A stretch of DNA of 39,526 bases from a virus: positions 1-39,526 of IMG/VR virus record IMGVR_UViG_3300035681_000054; one strand, given 5' to 3'. How positions within the stretch are numbered: position 1 is the stretch's first letter; each line of letters starts with the position of its first letter. Below, in pieces: positions 1 through 5,868 of this stretch. The position numbers and the translations under genes were made by a program. The notes below the pieces were generated by a model that was given only the letters and a program-made list of their open reading frames with translations, did not search any database and was not told the DNA's origin.

Positions 1-127
1 GCTTTACTTCCTGCGCCATTTTTTCGGCAGCTTCGCCCTCTTCGTACTCTACAAAAATGCCAAACTGGTTAGCCAAATCTTCAATTGCTTTTGGATACTC
101 GCAACCGTTTTTGGTCATATAAAAACT
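1..127. repeat. Terminal direct repeat, left copy (circularisation overlap)
   Basis: Bases 1-127 are identical to 39400-39526, in the same orientation. The overlap lies inside the primase reading frame, which continues in frame across it. An exact 127-base overlap is the typical result of a de Bruijn assembly of a circular or circularly permuted molecule at k=127, so I read it as an assembly overlap and not as physical phage termini. Confidence 0.93.
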
Positions 128-337
128 AATGGCATTGTTTCCACCTTTATGGCATCCAAAGCATTTGTAAACTCCCTTTGCAAGGTTCACATTAAAGCTT
201 GGAGTTTTTTCATCATGAAAAGGGCAGCATCCAGAGTAATTAACGCCATGTTTCTTTAGGTCAACAAACTTGCCTATTACATCAACAAGGTCAAGGTTAT
301 AAACCGCTTCTATAGTGGTATGCTTAATTAATGGCAT
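1..337 (-). CDS. DnaG-type primase, N-terminal part (continues at 39526)
   Basis: This is the 5' part of the primase/ATPase gene, split by the window edge. Translating the minus strand from the ATG at 337-335 gives 73 residues that join in frame to the part ending at 36527, for 1069 residues in all. It carries a CHC2 zinc finger of the DnaG kind: GCCPFHDEKTPSF at about residues 36-48, then KCFGC at 58-62, so C38, H41, C59 and C62 are the likely zinc ligands. In DnaG this finger reads the single-stranded template for primer synthesis. The start is supported because the zinc-finger domain begins about 30 residues in, as in bacterial DnaG. The gene follows the ASCH-like gene by 15 bp in the early operon. 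Confidence 0.93.
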   Translation of the reverse strand, partial: MPLIKHTTIEAVYNLDLVDVIGKFVDLKKHGVNYSGCCPFHDEKTPSFNVNLAKGVYKCFGCHKGGNNAISFYMTKNGCEYPKAIEDLANQFGIFVEYEEGEAAEKMAQEVK

Positions 338-352
338 AAATGTTTTGTATTA

Positions 353-1117
353 TTAATTTTTAGAATAAAAATCAGCAGGGCAATCAACTCTCTTAAACTC
401 TATCACCCATACATAAGGATTCGCCTCCCAGCTGTCAACTCCATTTATGGAAAACCACAAAGACATAAATGATTGTTTTGCACTTAGTCCTGGATGAAAT
501 ATTTCTTTTGATTTTGAAGTGTAATCTAAGTATCTTCTACCCTGTTGAATAATTTGAGCGCTTGATTGTAACATTGGTGCAATACCTTCCTTTATTGCCT
601 GTTCATTGGTAATATCCTGTAAGCGCTCTACACGTATATCAGTAATAAGAAGAAACAATCTAGCAGCAACCTTTGGCATAAATAAAGCAGGCCTTTTGTG
701 CCATCCTAATTCACCAAACTTTGCTGCTTTTTCTGGTTGCCATTCTGCAAAGTATTGATGGCGTTTAGAATTATTATGAGTTAAATCATAAAACTTTCTT
801 GTTGATTTTCCATTTTCGGTGATGGTAGTCCAATGGCCATAAGCATAAAAAGTTTCTTTTACCCAAAGTATATCACCTATGTTGCCATAAGGACAATTTT
901 TACTAATGCTTTCTCCCTCTTCCGTTTCCCATTTCCAAGGTGTCCAAGCTTCATTATATATTTGCTCCCAATCTAAAGGAGCATTAGCCATAAATGAAAC
1001 TCCGTTTTCATTTGGTTGTGGCTTTAAAGTCCTTCTGGTAACTGTTTTTATAAACTTACTCAATGATTTAACCATTGGAGTCGAGTAGAGAATAGGAGTG
1101 TATTTAATTCCTTTCAT
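353..1117 (-). CDS. ASCH-domain-like phage protein
   Basis: About 254 residues from the ATG at 1117. The pattern near the N-terminus, TPMVKSLSKFIKTVTRR, followed by GDILWVKETF and later RVERLQDITNEQAIKEGI and YVWVIEFKRV, matches the ASCH-like proteins common in phage early regions. ASCH is a PUA-related beta-barrel fold expected to bind RNA or modified nucleotides. The frame is open for 14 more codons upstream (to 1159), but the start at 1117 is preferred because the recurrent AATAACTACA leader lies directly in front of it and the longer version would overlap the preceding gene. It sits between the Gp37/Gp68 group and the primase, so a role in nucleic-acid metabolism is inferred; the substrate is unknown. 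Confidence 0.75.
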   Translation of the reverse strand: MKGIKYTPILYSTPMVKSLSKFIKTVTRRTLKPQPNENGVSFMANAPLDWEQIYNEAWTPWKWETEEGESISKNCPYGNIGDILWVKETFYAYGHWTTITENGKSTRKFYDLTHNNSKRHQYFAEWQPEKAAKFGELGWHKRPALFMPKVAARLFLLITDIRVERLQDITNEQAIKEGIAPMLQSSAQIIQQGRRYLDYTSKSKEIFHPGLSAKQSFMSLWFSINGVDSWEANPYVWVIEFKRVDCPADFYSKN

Positions 1118-1144
1118 AATTTTGTAGTTATTAAATGAGTAATT
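1118..1144 (-). promoter_or_regulatory. Recurrent AATAACTACA leader, copy 1
   Basis: On the minus strand this intergenic segment reads TTACTCA, then AATAACTACAAAATT, then the ATG of the ASCH-like gene. The same arrangement precedes at least five other genes in this genome. It probably acts in translation initiation, since most of these genes sit inside an operon. Confidence 0.5.
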
Positions 1145-1583
1145 ATTTTTTCCACTCAAAATATCCCTTGATATGATCTTGACAAAGCAAAATCATTCGG
1201 GATAAACGAGGTGTATTAGGCACATAATCCCATTTTTTAGTTTGCCTATCTCTAACTAAAATATCGGGGTTGCATATTCCATTATTAAGCACATAGATAT
1301 GACCATATCCAGCGTAGTTTCTTTCTGGCATATAATCACACAAATGGCATTTAGTATTTACACGATGAAACTCACAATCCTTATTTTTCCATGATTTGCC
1401 AAATACAGGATATGAGTAAAAGAAATTCTTGTGAGTAAATAAAGTATAATTATTTTCATTTGCTTCAGCTGCAAATTTTTGGATTTGATTAAATATTTCA
1501 GGACCTCCTATAGCTAAAGCTACATTAACTGTAATAGTTGTTACAGTTAAAATATCTCTGTTTTGAAAAAGGTTTAACTGCAT
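1143..1583 (-). CDS. Hypothetical cysteine-containing early protein
   Basis: 146 residues, family not recognised. The middle holds a cluster of possible metal ligands, with Cys-Glu-Phe-His followed by CHLCDY and GYGH, suggesting a small zinc or iron site, but no known signature is complete. The ATG at 1583 comes almost directly after the stop of the Gp37/Gp68 gene (1586) and has a strong purine-rich site (GGAGGGGAATAG) upstream, so the two are probably translationally coupled. That position between Gp37/Gp68 and ASCH-like genes suggests a shared pathway. It is too short for, and does not resemble, the three-Cys-motif partner protein often found beside Gp37/Gp68 genes. Confidence 0.65.
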   Translation of the reverse strand: MQLNLFQNRDILTVTTITVNVALAIGGPEIFNQIQKFAAEANENNYTLFTHKNFFYSYPVFGKSWKNKDCEFHRVNTKCHLCDYMPERNYAGYGHIYVLNNGICNPDILVRDRQTKKWDYVPNTPRLSRMILLCQDHIKGYFEWKK

Positions 1584-1585
1584 AA

Positions 1586-2470
1586 CTATTCCCCTCCTTT
1601 ATAAGCACGTGGAAACTCATTGTATTCTTGCCCATCAAGCATACGCCCACTTTTCTTTTTACCAACTTTTAAATAATGCATCCCATCAGCATGCAATGCC
1701 TTATCTTTTCCATTTAACAAAGCAATTTCATCAGAAACCAATTTCCTGTTTAAAGGCATCCATTCTCCCCACTGCTTAAAGTAAACAGGAGTTTCATAAT
1801 CAAGACATTGTATAATTAATTGTCTAACCCAATCTGGATGCACAGGCCTTGCTTTATGCCCACTTTCACCGCCAATAATTACCCAATCAATATATTTTGC
1901 TAATGGGGCATATCCACCACCACAATAAAAATGTTTTCGTAAATCTATACTCCCTAAAAGCGGCTCACAACTTAAAAACCTAACTGAAGCTGCGCACTGC
2001 ATTAGTTTAACAATCCTTTCTTCAAATGTTTCCTGATCCTCCACACTCACCCCAATCCAAACATTATTAGATGGCATCCATTCAAACCCTGTCCTTGCAG
2101 CTTGCCAGATGTAAAATTGAACCATACGTTCAGGCCTTTTTGTAAGTACCTGATAAGTGTGCCTATCAATATCACTCATTACAGAAAACACTGCAGCAAT
2201 AAATTCGAAAGAAATATCTTCATGAAATAAATCGCTCATGCTATTTACAAAAATGAGTGAAGGCTTTTTCCATTTCGATGGAATAGTTAAAGTATCTAAG
2301 TGCGAAACTGCACCATATAAAAAAGGCTTTGCATATTTATCAGGCACAATCTTCATCAATCGTTTATGCATCACTTCGGCATAACAATTTTTGCAGCCTT
2401 GGCTTACTTTATTGCATCCAGTAGTTGGGTTCCAAACCCGCTCGGTCCACTCTATTTTTGATTTTGTCAT
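1586..2470 (-). CDS. Gp37/Gp68 family protein (DUF5131)
   Basis: 294 residues. The N-terminal signature IEWTERVWNPTTGC followed by SQGCKNCYAE (C19, C26, C29) is that of the phage Gp37/Gp68 family, whose three-cysteine motif resembles an iron-sulfur radical-SAM site. Further family landmarks are FVNSMSDLFHEDI, VLTKRPERM, NVWIGVSVEDQ, RFLSCEPLLG and WVIIGGESGHKARP. The enzymatic reaction has not been settled for this family; a nucleotide or nucleic-acid modification is often proposed. The length is usual for the family. The gene lies in the early operon, begins right after a copy of the AATAACTACA leader, and is followed at once by the cysteine-containing protein and the ASCH-like gene. Confidence 0.88.
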   Translation of the reverse strand: MTKSKIEWTERVWNPTTGCNKVSQGCKNCYAEVMHKRLMKIVPDKYAKPFLYGAVSHLDTLTIPSKWKKPSLIFVNSMSDLFHEDISFEFIAAVFSVMSDIDRHTYQVLTKRPERMVQFYIWQAARTGFEWMPSNNVWIGVSVEDQETFEERIVKLMQCAASVRFLSCEPLLGSIDLRKHFYCGGGYAPLAKYIDWVIIGGESGHKARPVHPDWVRQLIIQCLDYETPVYFKQWGEWMPLNRKLVSDEIALLNGKDKALHADGMHYLKVGKKKSGRMLDGQEYNEFPRAYKGGE

Positions 2471-2490
2471 TTTGTAGTTATTTGAGTAAA
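2471..2490 (-). promoter_or_regulatory. Recurrent AATAACTACA leader, copy 2
   Basis: On the minus strand TTTACTCAAATAACTACAAA abuts the ATG of the Gp37/Gp68 gene. It fills most of the 27-bp gap after the preceding gene, which argues for a translational role. Confidence 0.5.
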
Positions 2491-2497
2491 AAAAATA

Positions 2498-2983
2498 TTA
2501 TTGTGATCTTCTTATGTGTTCAGCTCCACCTTCTAAACACTTATATAAAGAATTGCCTTCATCATCCTTTTTATATATTTCTGATCTATCTCCTACATAA
2601 AAATCAATCACTTGCCGTATTTTTTTTAATGTAAGCGGCCTTTTAGATTTGCATCTTTTTAAAATCTGTTCAGGAGAAAGGCCATCCACATTTATCATAT
2701 CAGCAGTAATGATTGCGGGATCACCAGTTTCACGCCAGTACCATTTTTCCTGCAATAATTGAAGCAGGCATTTATTGTCTTTCTTTCTTGATTCTTCAAT
2801 ATATTCTAACATTTGCTCCTCGGTTAATTCCATTAACTTAATTTTCCAATGAGCTGGCAGGTCAATTATATTGTCTAAAAAAAGAACATTAGCATTATTA
2901 ATTCTTAATTTATCTTTTCCAATTTTATAAACACGATCAGGGAAATTGGGGATTTTGCCGGGGTTTTCAATATATTTTTCCAT
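2498..2983 (-). CDS. Hypothetical early protein
   Basis: 161 residues from the ATG at 2983. The open frame extends upstream to 3043, but that start would overlap the previous gene; the 2983 ATG is directly preceded by the recurrent leader, which decides the start. The protein is charged and predicted helical, with a central run of Glu and Lys and many lysines towards the C-terminus. No family is recognised. A segment reading VDGLSPEQILKRCKSK followed by LTLKKIRQVIDFY could form a small helical bundle, possibly nucleic-acid binding, but this is a weak inference. It is one of a run of closely spaced early genes. Confidence 0.65.
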   Translation of the reverse strand: MEKYIENPGKIPNFPDRVYKIGKDKLRINNANVLFLDNIIDLPAHWKIKLMELTEEQMLEYIEESRKKDNKCLLQLLQEKWYWRETGDPAIITADMINVDGLSPEQILKRCKSKRPLTLKKIRQVIDFYVGDRSEIYKKDDEGNSLYKCLEGGAEHIRRSQ

Positions 2984-3008
2984 TGTGTAGTTATTTGAGT
3001 GAGTAATT
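2984..3008 (-). promoter_or_regulatory. Recurrent AATAACTACA leader, copy 3
   Basis: On the minus strand: AATTACTCACTCAAATAACT, then ACACA and the ATG at 2983. Both the TTACTCA half and the AATAACTACA half of the repeat are intact. Confidence 0.5.
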
Positions 3009-3014
3009 AAAAGA

Positions 3015-3203
3015 TTAGCAAATAAAAGTTTCGCTACAGTCAATCATTGGTTTAGCCTTTTCGTGTACTTTGGCATTTTTCACATCTAGATTTTTGTATA
3101 ATCTTCTGCGAAACTCAACCTTTCTTCCATTTGTTAAATACAACCAAAAGTTACGGGTAAACCACCTATCAAAGAGGTGTAAATAGTTTGCAATTTGTTT
3201 CAT
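3015..3203 (-). CDS. Small hypothetical basic protein
   Basis: 62 residues, strongly basic (many Arg and Lys), with aromatic residues near the N-terminus. No family is recognised. The gene is supported mainly by context: the recurrent leader stands in front of its ATG at 3203, it lies in a tight row of minus-strand genes with short gaps, and another leader copy follows it. It could be a small phage inhibitor or nucleic-acid-binding protein, but nothing in the sequence decides this. Confidence 0.5.
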   Translation of the reverse strand: MKQIANYLHLFDRWFTRNFWLYLTNGRKVEFRRRLYKNLDVKNAKVHEKAKPMIDCSETFIC

Positions 3204-3231
3204 TGTGTGTAGTTATTAATTGTGAGTAATT
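3204..3231 (-). promoter_or_regulatory. Recurrent AATAACTACA leader, copy 4
   Basis: On the minus strand the gap reads AATTACTCACAATTAATAAC, then TACACACA and the ATG at 3203. It matches the other copies apart from two extra bases before the start codon. Confidence 0.45.
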
Positions 3232-3232
3232 A

Positions 3233-3520
3233 TTATTGTGTACCTTTCAATCTGGCATCTATCACATTGCTTAAAGCATCAAGCAATCCATGCCCTCTTC
3301 TTGTATAACCTGCTCTTGTTCTGCTTGCTGATACATGCACAACAGTATAAAGCTGTTTTACATGTAATAGGTTATCCACCATTTTCATATCCTCATAAGC
3401 AGTTTCTAAATCTGATCCATTTTCAGTAGCCGCTTTTATAAATAAAAAAGCTTCATCAGTTTTCATAATTGATGTGCCAAATGTTTCAGAAGCTATGCGG
3501 GGTGTAAATTTTGATTTCAT
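3233..3520 (-). CDS. Hypothetical early protein
   Basis: 95 residues, family unknown. Predicted mostly helical in the first two thirds, with a basic segment SASRTRAGYTRRGHG near residues 64-78 and a helical C-terminus. It starts 12 bp after the preceding gene in the operon and does not carry the recurrent leader. The basic glycine-containing segment could contact nucleic acid, but this is only a guess from composition. Confidence 0.55.
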   Translation of the reverse strand: MKSKFTPRIASETFGTSIMKTDEAFLFIKAATENGSDLETAYEDMKMVDNLLHVKQLYTVVHVSASRTRAGYTRRGHGLLDALSNVIDARLKGTQ

Positions 3521-3532
3521 CTTTTAATAGAA

Positions 3533-3847
3533 TTATTCATCACCAACTTTATAAAGTTTAGCCCCTCTATGGTTAAGTAATTGGCTCCGCACATCATTAA
3601 TGCTCTGCTCTTGTTTCCAAAAATCATTAATTTGTTCATTAATGCATTTCATTCCTTCAAGCAATTCAAGCTTGTTTTCTAGTCTTGGCAATTCAATTTG
3701 AACTATATCAAGCATGGCATTAGCTCCACCATAAAAAAGTCGCTTGCTACTTTCTTTTTTGTCGGCACTAAGCTTTGTAAGGTCAATGCCTAATTTTCCC
3801 ATAAACAATTCATATTGTTTATTTAAATCAATGTTTTCGTTAGTCAT
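3533..3847 (-). CDS. Hypothetical helical early protein
   Basis: 104 residues. Largely helical, with a likely coiled segment around IELPRLENKLELLEGMKC and INEQINDFWKQEQSINDVRS. No family is recognised. Its start overlaps the end of the DnaA-like gene by 8 bp, so the two are probably translationally coupled. A partner role in replication initiation is possible from that coupling alone. Confidence 0.6.
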   Translation of the reverse strand: MTNENIDLNKQYELFMGKLGIDLTKLSADKKESSKRLFYGGANAMLDIVQIELPRLENKLELLEGMKCINEQINDFWKQEQSINDVRSQLLNHRGAKLYKVGDE

Positions 3848-4238
3848 GTTTTATAGGGTTAAAAACGGTTGTACACTTTTCAAATTCTGCTATAATATCA
3901 TAATATGGATCCTCCACTATTTTGTAAAAAAGTGATGAAACAATTTCAAAAGCTGTTGTTACATCATGATATTTTTTTTCCAAATCATTCGAAATTGTTC
4001 TGCAAGCATGTAATACTGTTGCATGGTCGAATCCTCCTGTAATTTTACCTACATCTGCCTGACCTATACCAGCAATTCTGTGAAGTATATATTGTATTAC
4101 TTGCCTTTTCCTAGCAATTTCTCTTTTTTTAGTTTTTTTAGTTATTAAAGAAACTGTAGTATTAAGCTCCTCACAGCATGCCCTCAAGAAAACATTATAT
4201 TTTTGAGGACTTTCAATTAATCCATAATTATCTATCAT
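3840..4238 (-). CDS. Stand-alone DnaA domain IV-like DNA-binding protein
   Basis: 132 residues. Residues about 38-85 match the C-terminal double-stranded DNA-binding domain of the bacterial initiator DnaA: REIARKRQVIQYILHRIAG, then ADVGKITGGFDHATVLHACR at about 61-80, the latter being the DnaA signature (usually GGRDHTTVLHA) that reads the DnaA box. There is no AAA+ ATPase domain; the whole gene is little longer than domain IV. A protein of this kind could bind origin repeats, or host DnaA boxes, and recruit the phage primase. It overlaps the DUF4406 gene upstream by 4 bp and the helical protein downstream by 8 bp. The TCGGACA repeats after the primase gene are an obvious candidate target, which is inference. 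Confidence 0.82.
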   Translation of the reverse strand: MIDNYGLIESPQKYNVFLRACCEELNTTVSLITKKTKKREIARKRQVIQYILHRIAGIGQADVGKITGGFDHATVLHACRTISNDLEKKYHDVTTAFEIVSSLFYKIVEDPYYDIIAEFEKCTTVFNPIKHD

Positions 4239-4606
4239 AATTTTACCTCCATATCATTAACTATTACAATATCCCTATGGGCATATTCCGGAAACTCATT
4301 TTTTGCAAAAACAATCTTAACAGCACTTTCAATTGCAGCTTCCATTTCATCTTTGCTTCCAGGGCTATTTTTCCAGCCATCCAAAAAGCAAGCGCAATCA
4401 CAGTTTTTAATGGTAGGAATACAAACTTTCATGTAATCCTCTTGCGTATAATTGCTGGTGTCAATACCTTCAAAAAGATCATGAGGAACAATCGCATTGT
4501 AGCCTTTATCCTGTAAAAGCTTTTCTACAAACCTGAACTCATCCAGGTTAAGGTTAGCCATGCCACGTATTGGGCCAGCTATGTAAACAGTTAATTTGTT
4601 TGCCAT
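4235..4606 (-). CDS. DUF4406, nucleoside deoxyribosyltransferase-like
   Basis: 123 residues. It begins with LTVYIAGPIRGMANLNLDEF, the YIAGPxxG motif of the nucleoside 2-deoxyribosyltransferase-like fold, and continues with the nucleotide-binding pattern CDCACFLDGWKNSPGSKDE that defines DUF4406. Enzymes of this fold cut or transfer the base of deoxynucleosides; several phage members are thought to adjust nucleotide pools, but the exact reaction here is unproven. Length fits the family. It overlaps the DnaA-like gene by 4 bp and lies 10 bp from the gene before it, placing it firmly in the early replication operon. Confidence 0.85.
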   Translation of the reverse strand: MANKLTVYIAGPIRGMANLNLDEFRFVEKLLQDKGYNAIVPHDLFEGIDTSNYTQEDYMKVCIPTIKNCDCACFLDGWKNSPGSKDEMEAAIESAVKIVFAKNEFPEYAHRDIVIVNDMEVKL

Positions 4607-4616
4607 GTTTTTTTTA

Positions 4617-4877
4617 TTATTTAGTTAAAGAGTTAAGCTCAGATACCAGTTTGCTGCCAGCTTTGCAAGAAGGAATTAACATCATTAGATCCGCATAATT
4701 TTGTTTCATAAAATTGATGCAGCCATGCTCAGGAGCATTTGGCCAAGCGTCTAACCATACTGATATTTTATCAAGCTTGATAATTAATTGTAAGTTATGT
4801 TTTCCAATATGCTTTTTTATTAAATATGTGCGCATGCGCACTATTTTTTTTAGTAATGTGTAGGCAGGCCTTTTCAT
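4617..4877 (-). CDS. Hypothetical early protein
   Basis: 86 residues, basic in its first half (KKIVRMRTYLIKKHIGKH) and more neutral afterwards. No family is recognised. It is the second gene of the early operon, 3 bp after the small helix-turn-helix gene and 10 bp before DUF4406, so it is probably translated with them. Its position makes a regulatory or host-takeover role plausible, without direct evidence. Confidence 0.55.
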   Translation of the reverse strand: MKRPAYTLLKKIVRMRTYLIKKHIGKHNLQLIIKLDKISVWLDAWPNAPEHGCINFMKQNYADLMMLIPSCKAGSKLVSELNSLTK

Positions 4878-4880
4878 ATA

Positions 4881-5123
4881 TTATTCATTAAGTGAATTTA
4901 TTAATTGAGATGCCTTTTCTTGTTGTTTCTTTATTTTGGCTTCATTTTTCTTCGCCATTTTTGATGCTATTAAAATAATTCCATGTAAATCAGGTCTTTT
5001 ATTCATTAGCACCTGCGACACAAGATTGCTTGATTTATTTATTTTAGTTGCAATTGTTTTTATTCCGCCTTTGGGAAGCATTGATTTGACTACTCGCAAT
5101 TGTTCTGTTGTAAATCTTGGCAT
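4881..5123 (-). CDS. Small helix-turn-helix protein, Cro-like position
   Basis: 80 residues. The first half reads as a compact DNA-binding domain: TEQLRVVKSMLPKGGIKTIATKINKSSNLVSQVLMNKRPD, where KTIATKINKSSNLVSQVL is a good helix-turn-helix. The C-terminal third is a lysine-rich helix (KMAKKNEAKIKKQQEKASQ) that could help dimerise. It is the first gene of the early minus-strand operon and diverges from the XRE repressor across a 136-bp region with repeats, the position of Cro in lambda-like switches. The role is inferred from domain and place; an excisionase role cannot be excluded. Confidence 0.75.
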   Translation of the reverse strand: MPRFTTEQLRVVKSMLPKGGIKTIATKINKSSNLVSQVLMNKRPDLHGIILIASKMAKKNEAKIKKQQEKASQLINSLNE

Positions 5124-5259
5124 TTTGTTTGATTGTGTATATTTGTTTATAAATGTTTATATTTGTACATAACGACAGCAAAGAAAATTCTTTATGTGAA
5201 TATTTCCTATTCTTTTTGATAATTTTTATTCACTTAACAAATAATATATTGATAATCAA
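5124..5259. promoter_or_regulatory. Divergent switch region with repeated operator candidate
   Basis: This 136-bp gap separates two divergent helix-turn-helix genes. Two 16-bp direct repeats, GTGTATATTTGTTTAT (5135-5150) and GTTTATATTTGTACAT (5155-5170), agree at 13 positions and are spaced 20 bp apart. Each contains TATATTTG, which fits the Bacteroidetes -7 element TAnnTTTG on the plus strand; the copy at 5158-5165 has a TTG 22 bp upstream. The repeats are therefore candidates both for repressor-gene promoters and for operators. No clear consensus promoter was found for the minus-strand early operon here. Confidence 0.55.
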
Positions 5260-5655
5260 ATGAATAATTTTAAGGAAAGGCTTGCCGAAATAATGCAGGA
5301 CCAGAAATTAAAGCAAGGCCCATTTGGAGCTAAAATTGGCGTAAATCAAAGCTATGTAAGCAAATGGCTAGATAAAACCACAAACAATAGCCCAACAGTG
5401 GAACAGTTAGGATCTATAGCCAAGGTATTTCAGGTAAATCTCACATGGCTTTTAACTGGAGAGGGTGAAAAATACAACAATTACCATAAATCAACACAGC
5501 CCAAAGGTGAAGGCCCCAAGTATGATAATCAAACCTCTGTAGAAAAATTGCAAATGGAATTATTGGAGTGTCGAAAAGAAACAATTGAGCTTTACAGGAT
5601 AATTAGCCAAATGCGGTCACAAAAACAAAATGTATCACAAAAGTATCACACATAA
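5260..5655 (+). CDS. XRE-family repressor, CI-like
   Basis: 131 residues. The N-terminal half is an XRE/lambda-repressor-type helix-turn-helix: FKERLAEIMQDQKLKQGPFG, then KIGVNQSYVSKWLDKTTN and VEQLGSIAKVFQVNLTWLLTGEGE. There is no S24 peptidase domain, so it would not be cleaved in the LexA manner. The C-terminal part, SVEKLQMELLECRKETIELYRII, is a likely coiled coil for multimerisation. It is one of only two genes on the plus strand, divergent from the Cro-like gene, and most simply maintains lysogeny by binding the repeats at 5135-5170. The last codons overlap two GTATCACA repeats of the candidate attP. How it is inactivated on induction is not visible. Confidence 0.85.
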   Translation: MNNFKERLAEIMQDQKLKQGPFGAKIGVNQSYVSKWLDKTTNNSPTVEQLGSIAKVFQVNLTWLLTGEGEKYNNYHKSTQPKGEGPKYDNQTSVEKLQMELLECRKETIELYRIISQMRSQKQNVSQKYHT

Positions 5656-5868
5656 GTATATAAAATCAATATTACCATGGCATTCAGCGCAAAAAAAGAG
5701 TCCCGTCCATTCCGCAAAAACCCGATACGAAAGTATCGGGTTTTACTATTTTACAGCAATATCAACACTTTCAAATCATGCGGAAAACCTCAAATTTTTC
5801 AGAAAGTAGCACAAATGTATCACATGTTACTAAAATGTATCACATGGGAAAAAATGTAAAGTATCATA
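5632..5868. other. Candidate attP with tRNA 3' fragment and arm-type repeats
   Basis: The core candidate is GAGTCCCGTCCATTCCGCA at 5698-5716, which fits the end of a tRNA gene: T-loop tail, T-stem, acceptor strand CCATTCC and discriminator G, as in tRNA-Ser with no encoded CCA. A perfect terminator hairpin follows directly, as it would behind a host tRNA gene. Copies of GTATCACA lie on both sides: 5632-5639 and 5643-5650 on the left, 5817-5824 and 5837-5844 on the right, plus GTATCATA at 5861-5868. The right-hand pair are 14-bp repeats (AAATGTATCACATG). This is the layout of core plus integrase arm sites, directly before the integrase gene. Confidence 0.6.
5717..5744 (+). terminator. Rho-independent terminator behind repressor, inside attP
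   Basis: A perfect 12-bp stem, AAAACCCGATAC with GTATCGGGTTTT, closed by a GAAA tetraloop and ending in a T run. It would stop repressor transcription before the integrase. Since it follows the tRNA-like segment with no gap, it may be the host tRNA terminator carried within the attachment site. Confidence 0.85.

Noticed and set aside
1-127. Physical direct terminal repeats of the virion DNA
   Set aside because: The overlap lies inside a gene and has exactly an assembler k-mer length, so an assembly overlap is the simpler reading.
5698-5716. A functional tRNA gene
   Set aside because: Only the 3' end is present; no D-arm, anticodon arm or matching 5' acceptor strand is found upstream. No complete tRNA, rRNA or CRISPR array was seen in the window.
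5677-5859. Open plus-strand frame of 60 codons between repressor and integrase
   Set aside because: It runs through the terminator hairpin and the arm-type repeats and overlaps the integrase frame; no family or start signal supports it.
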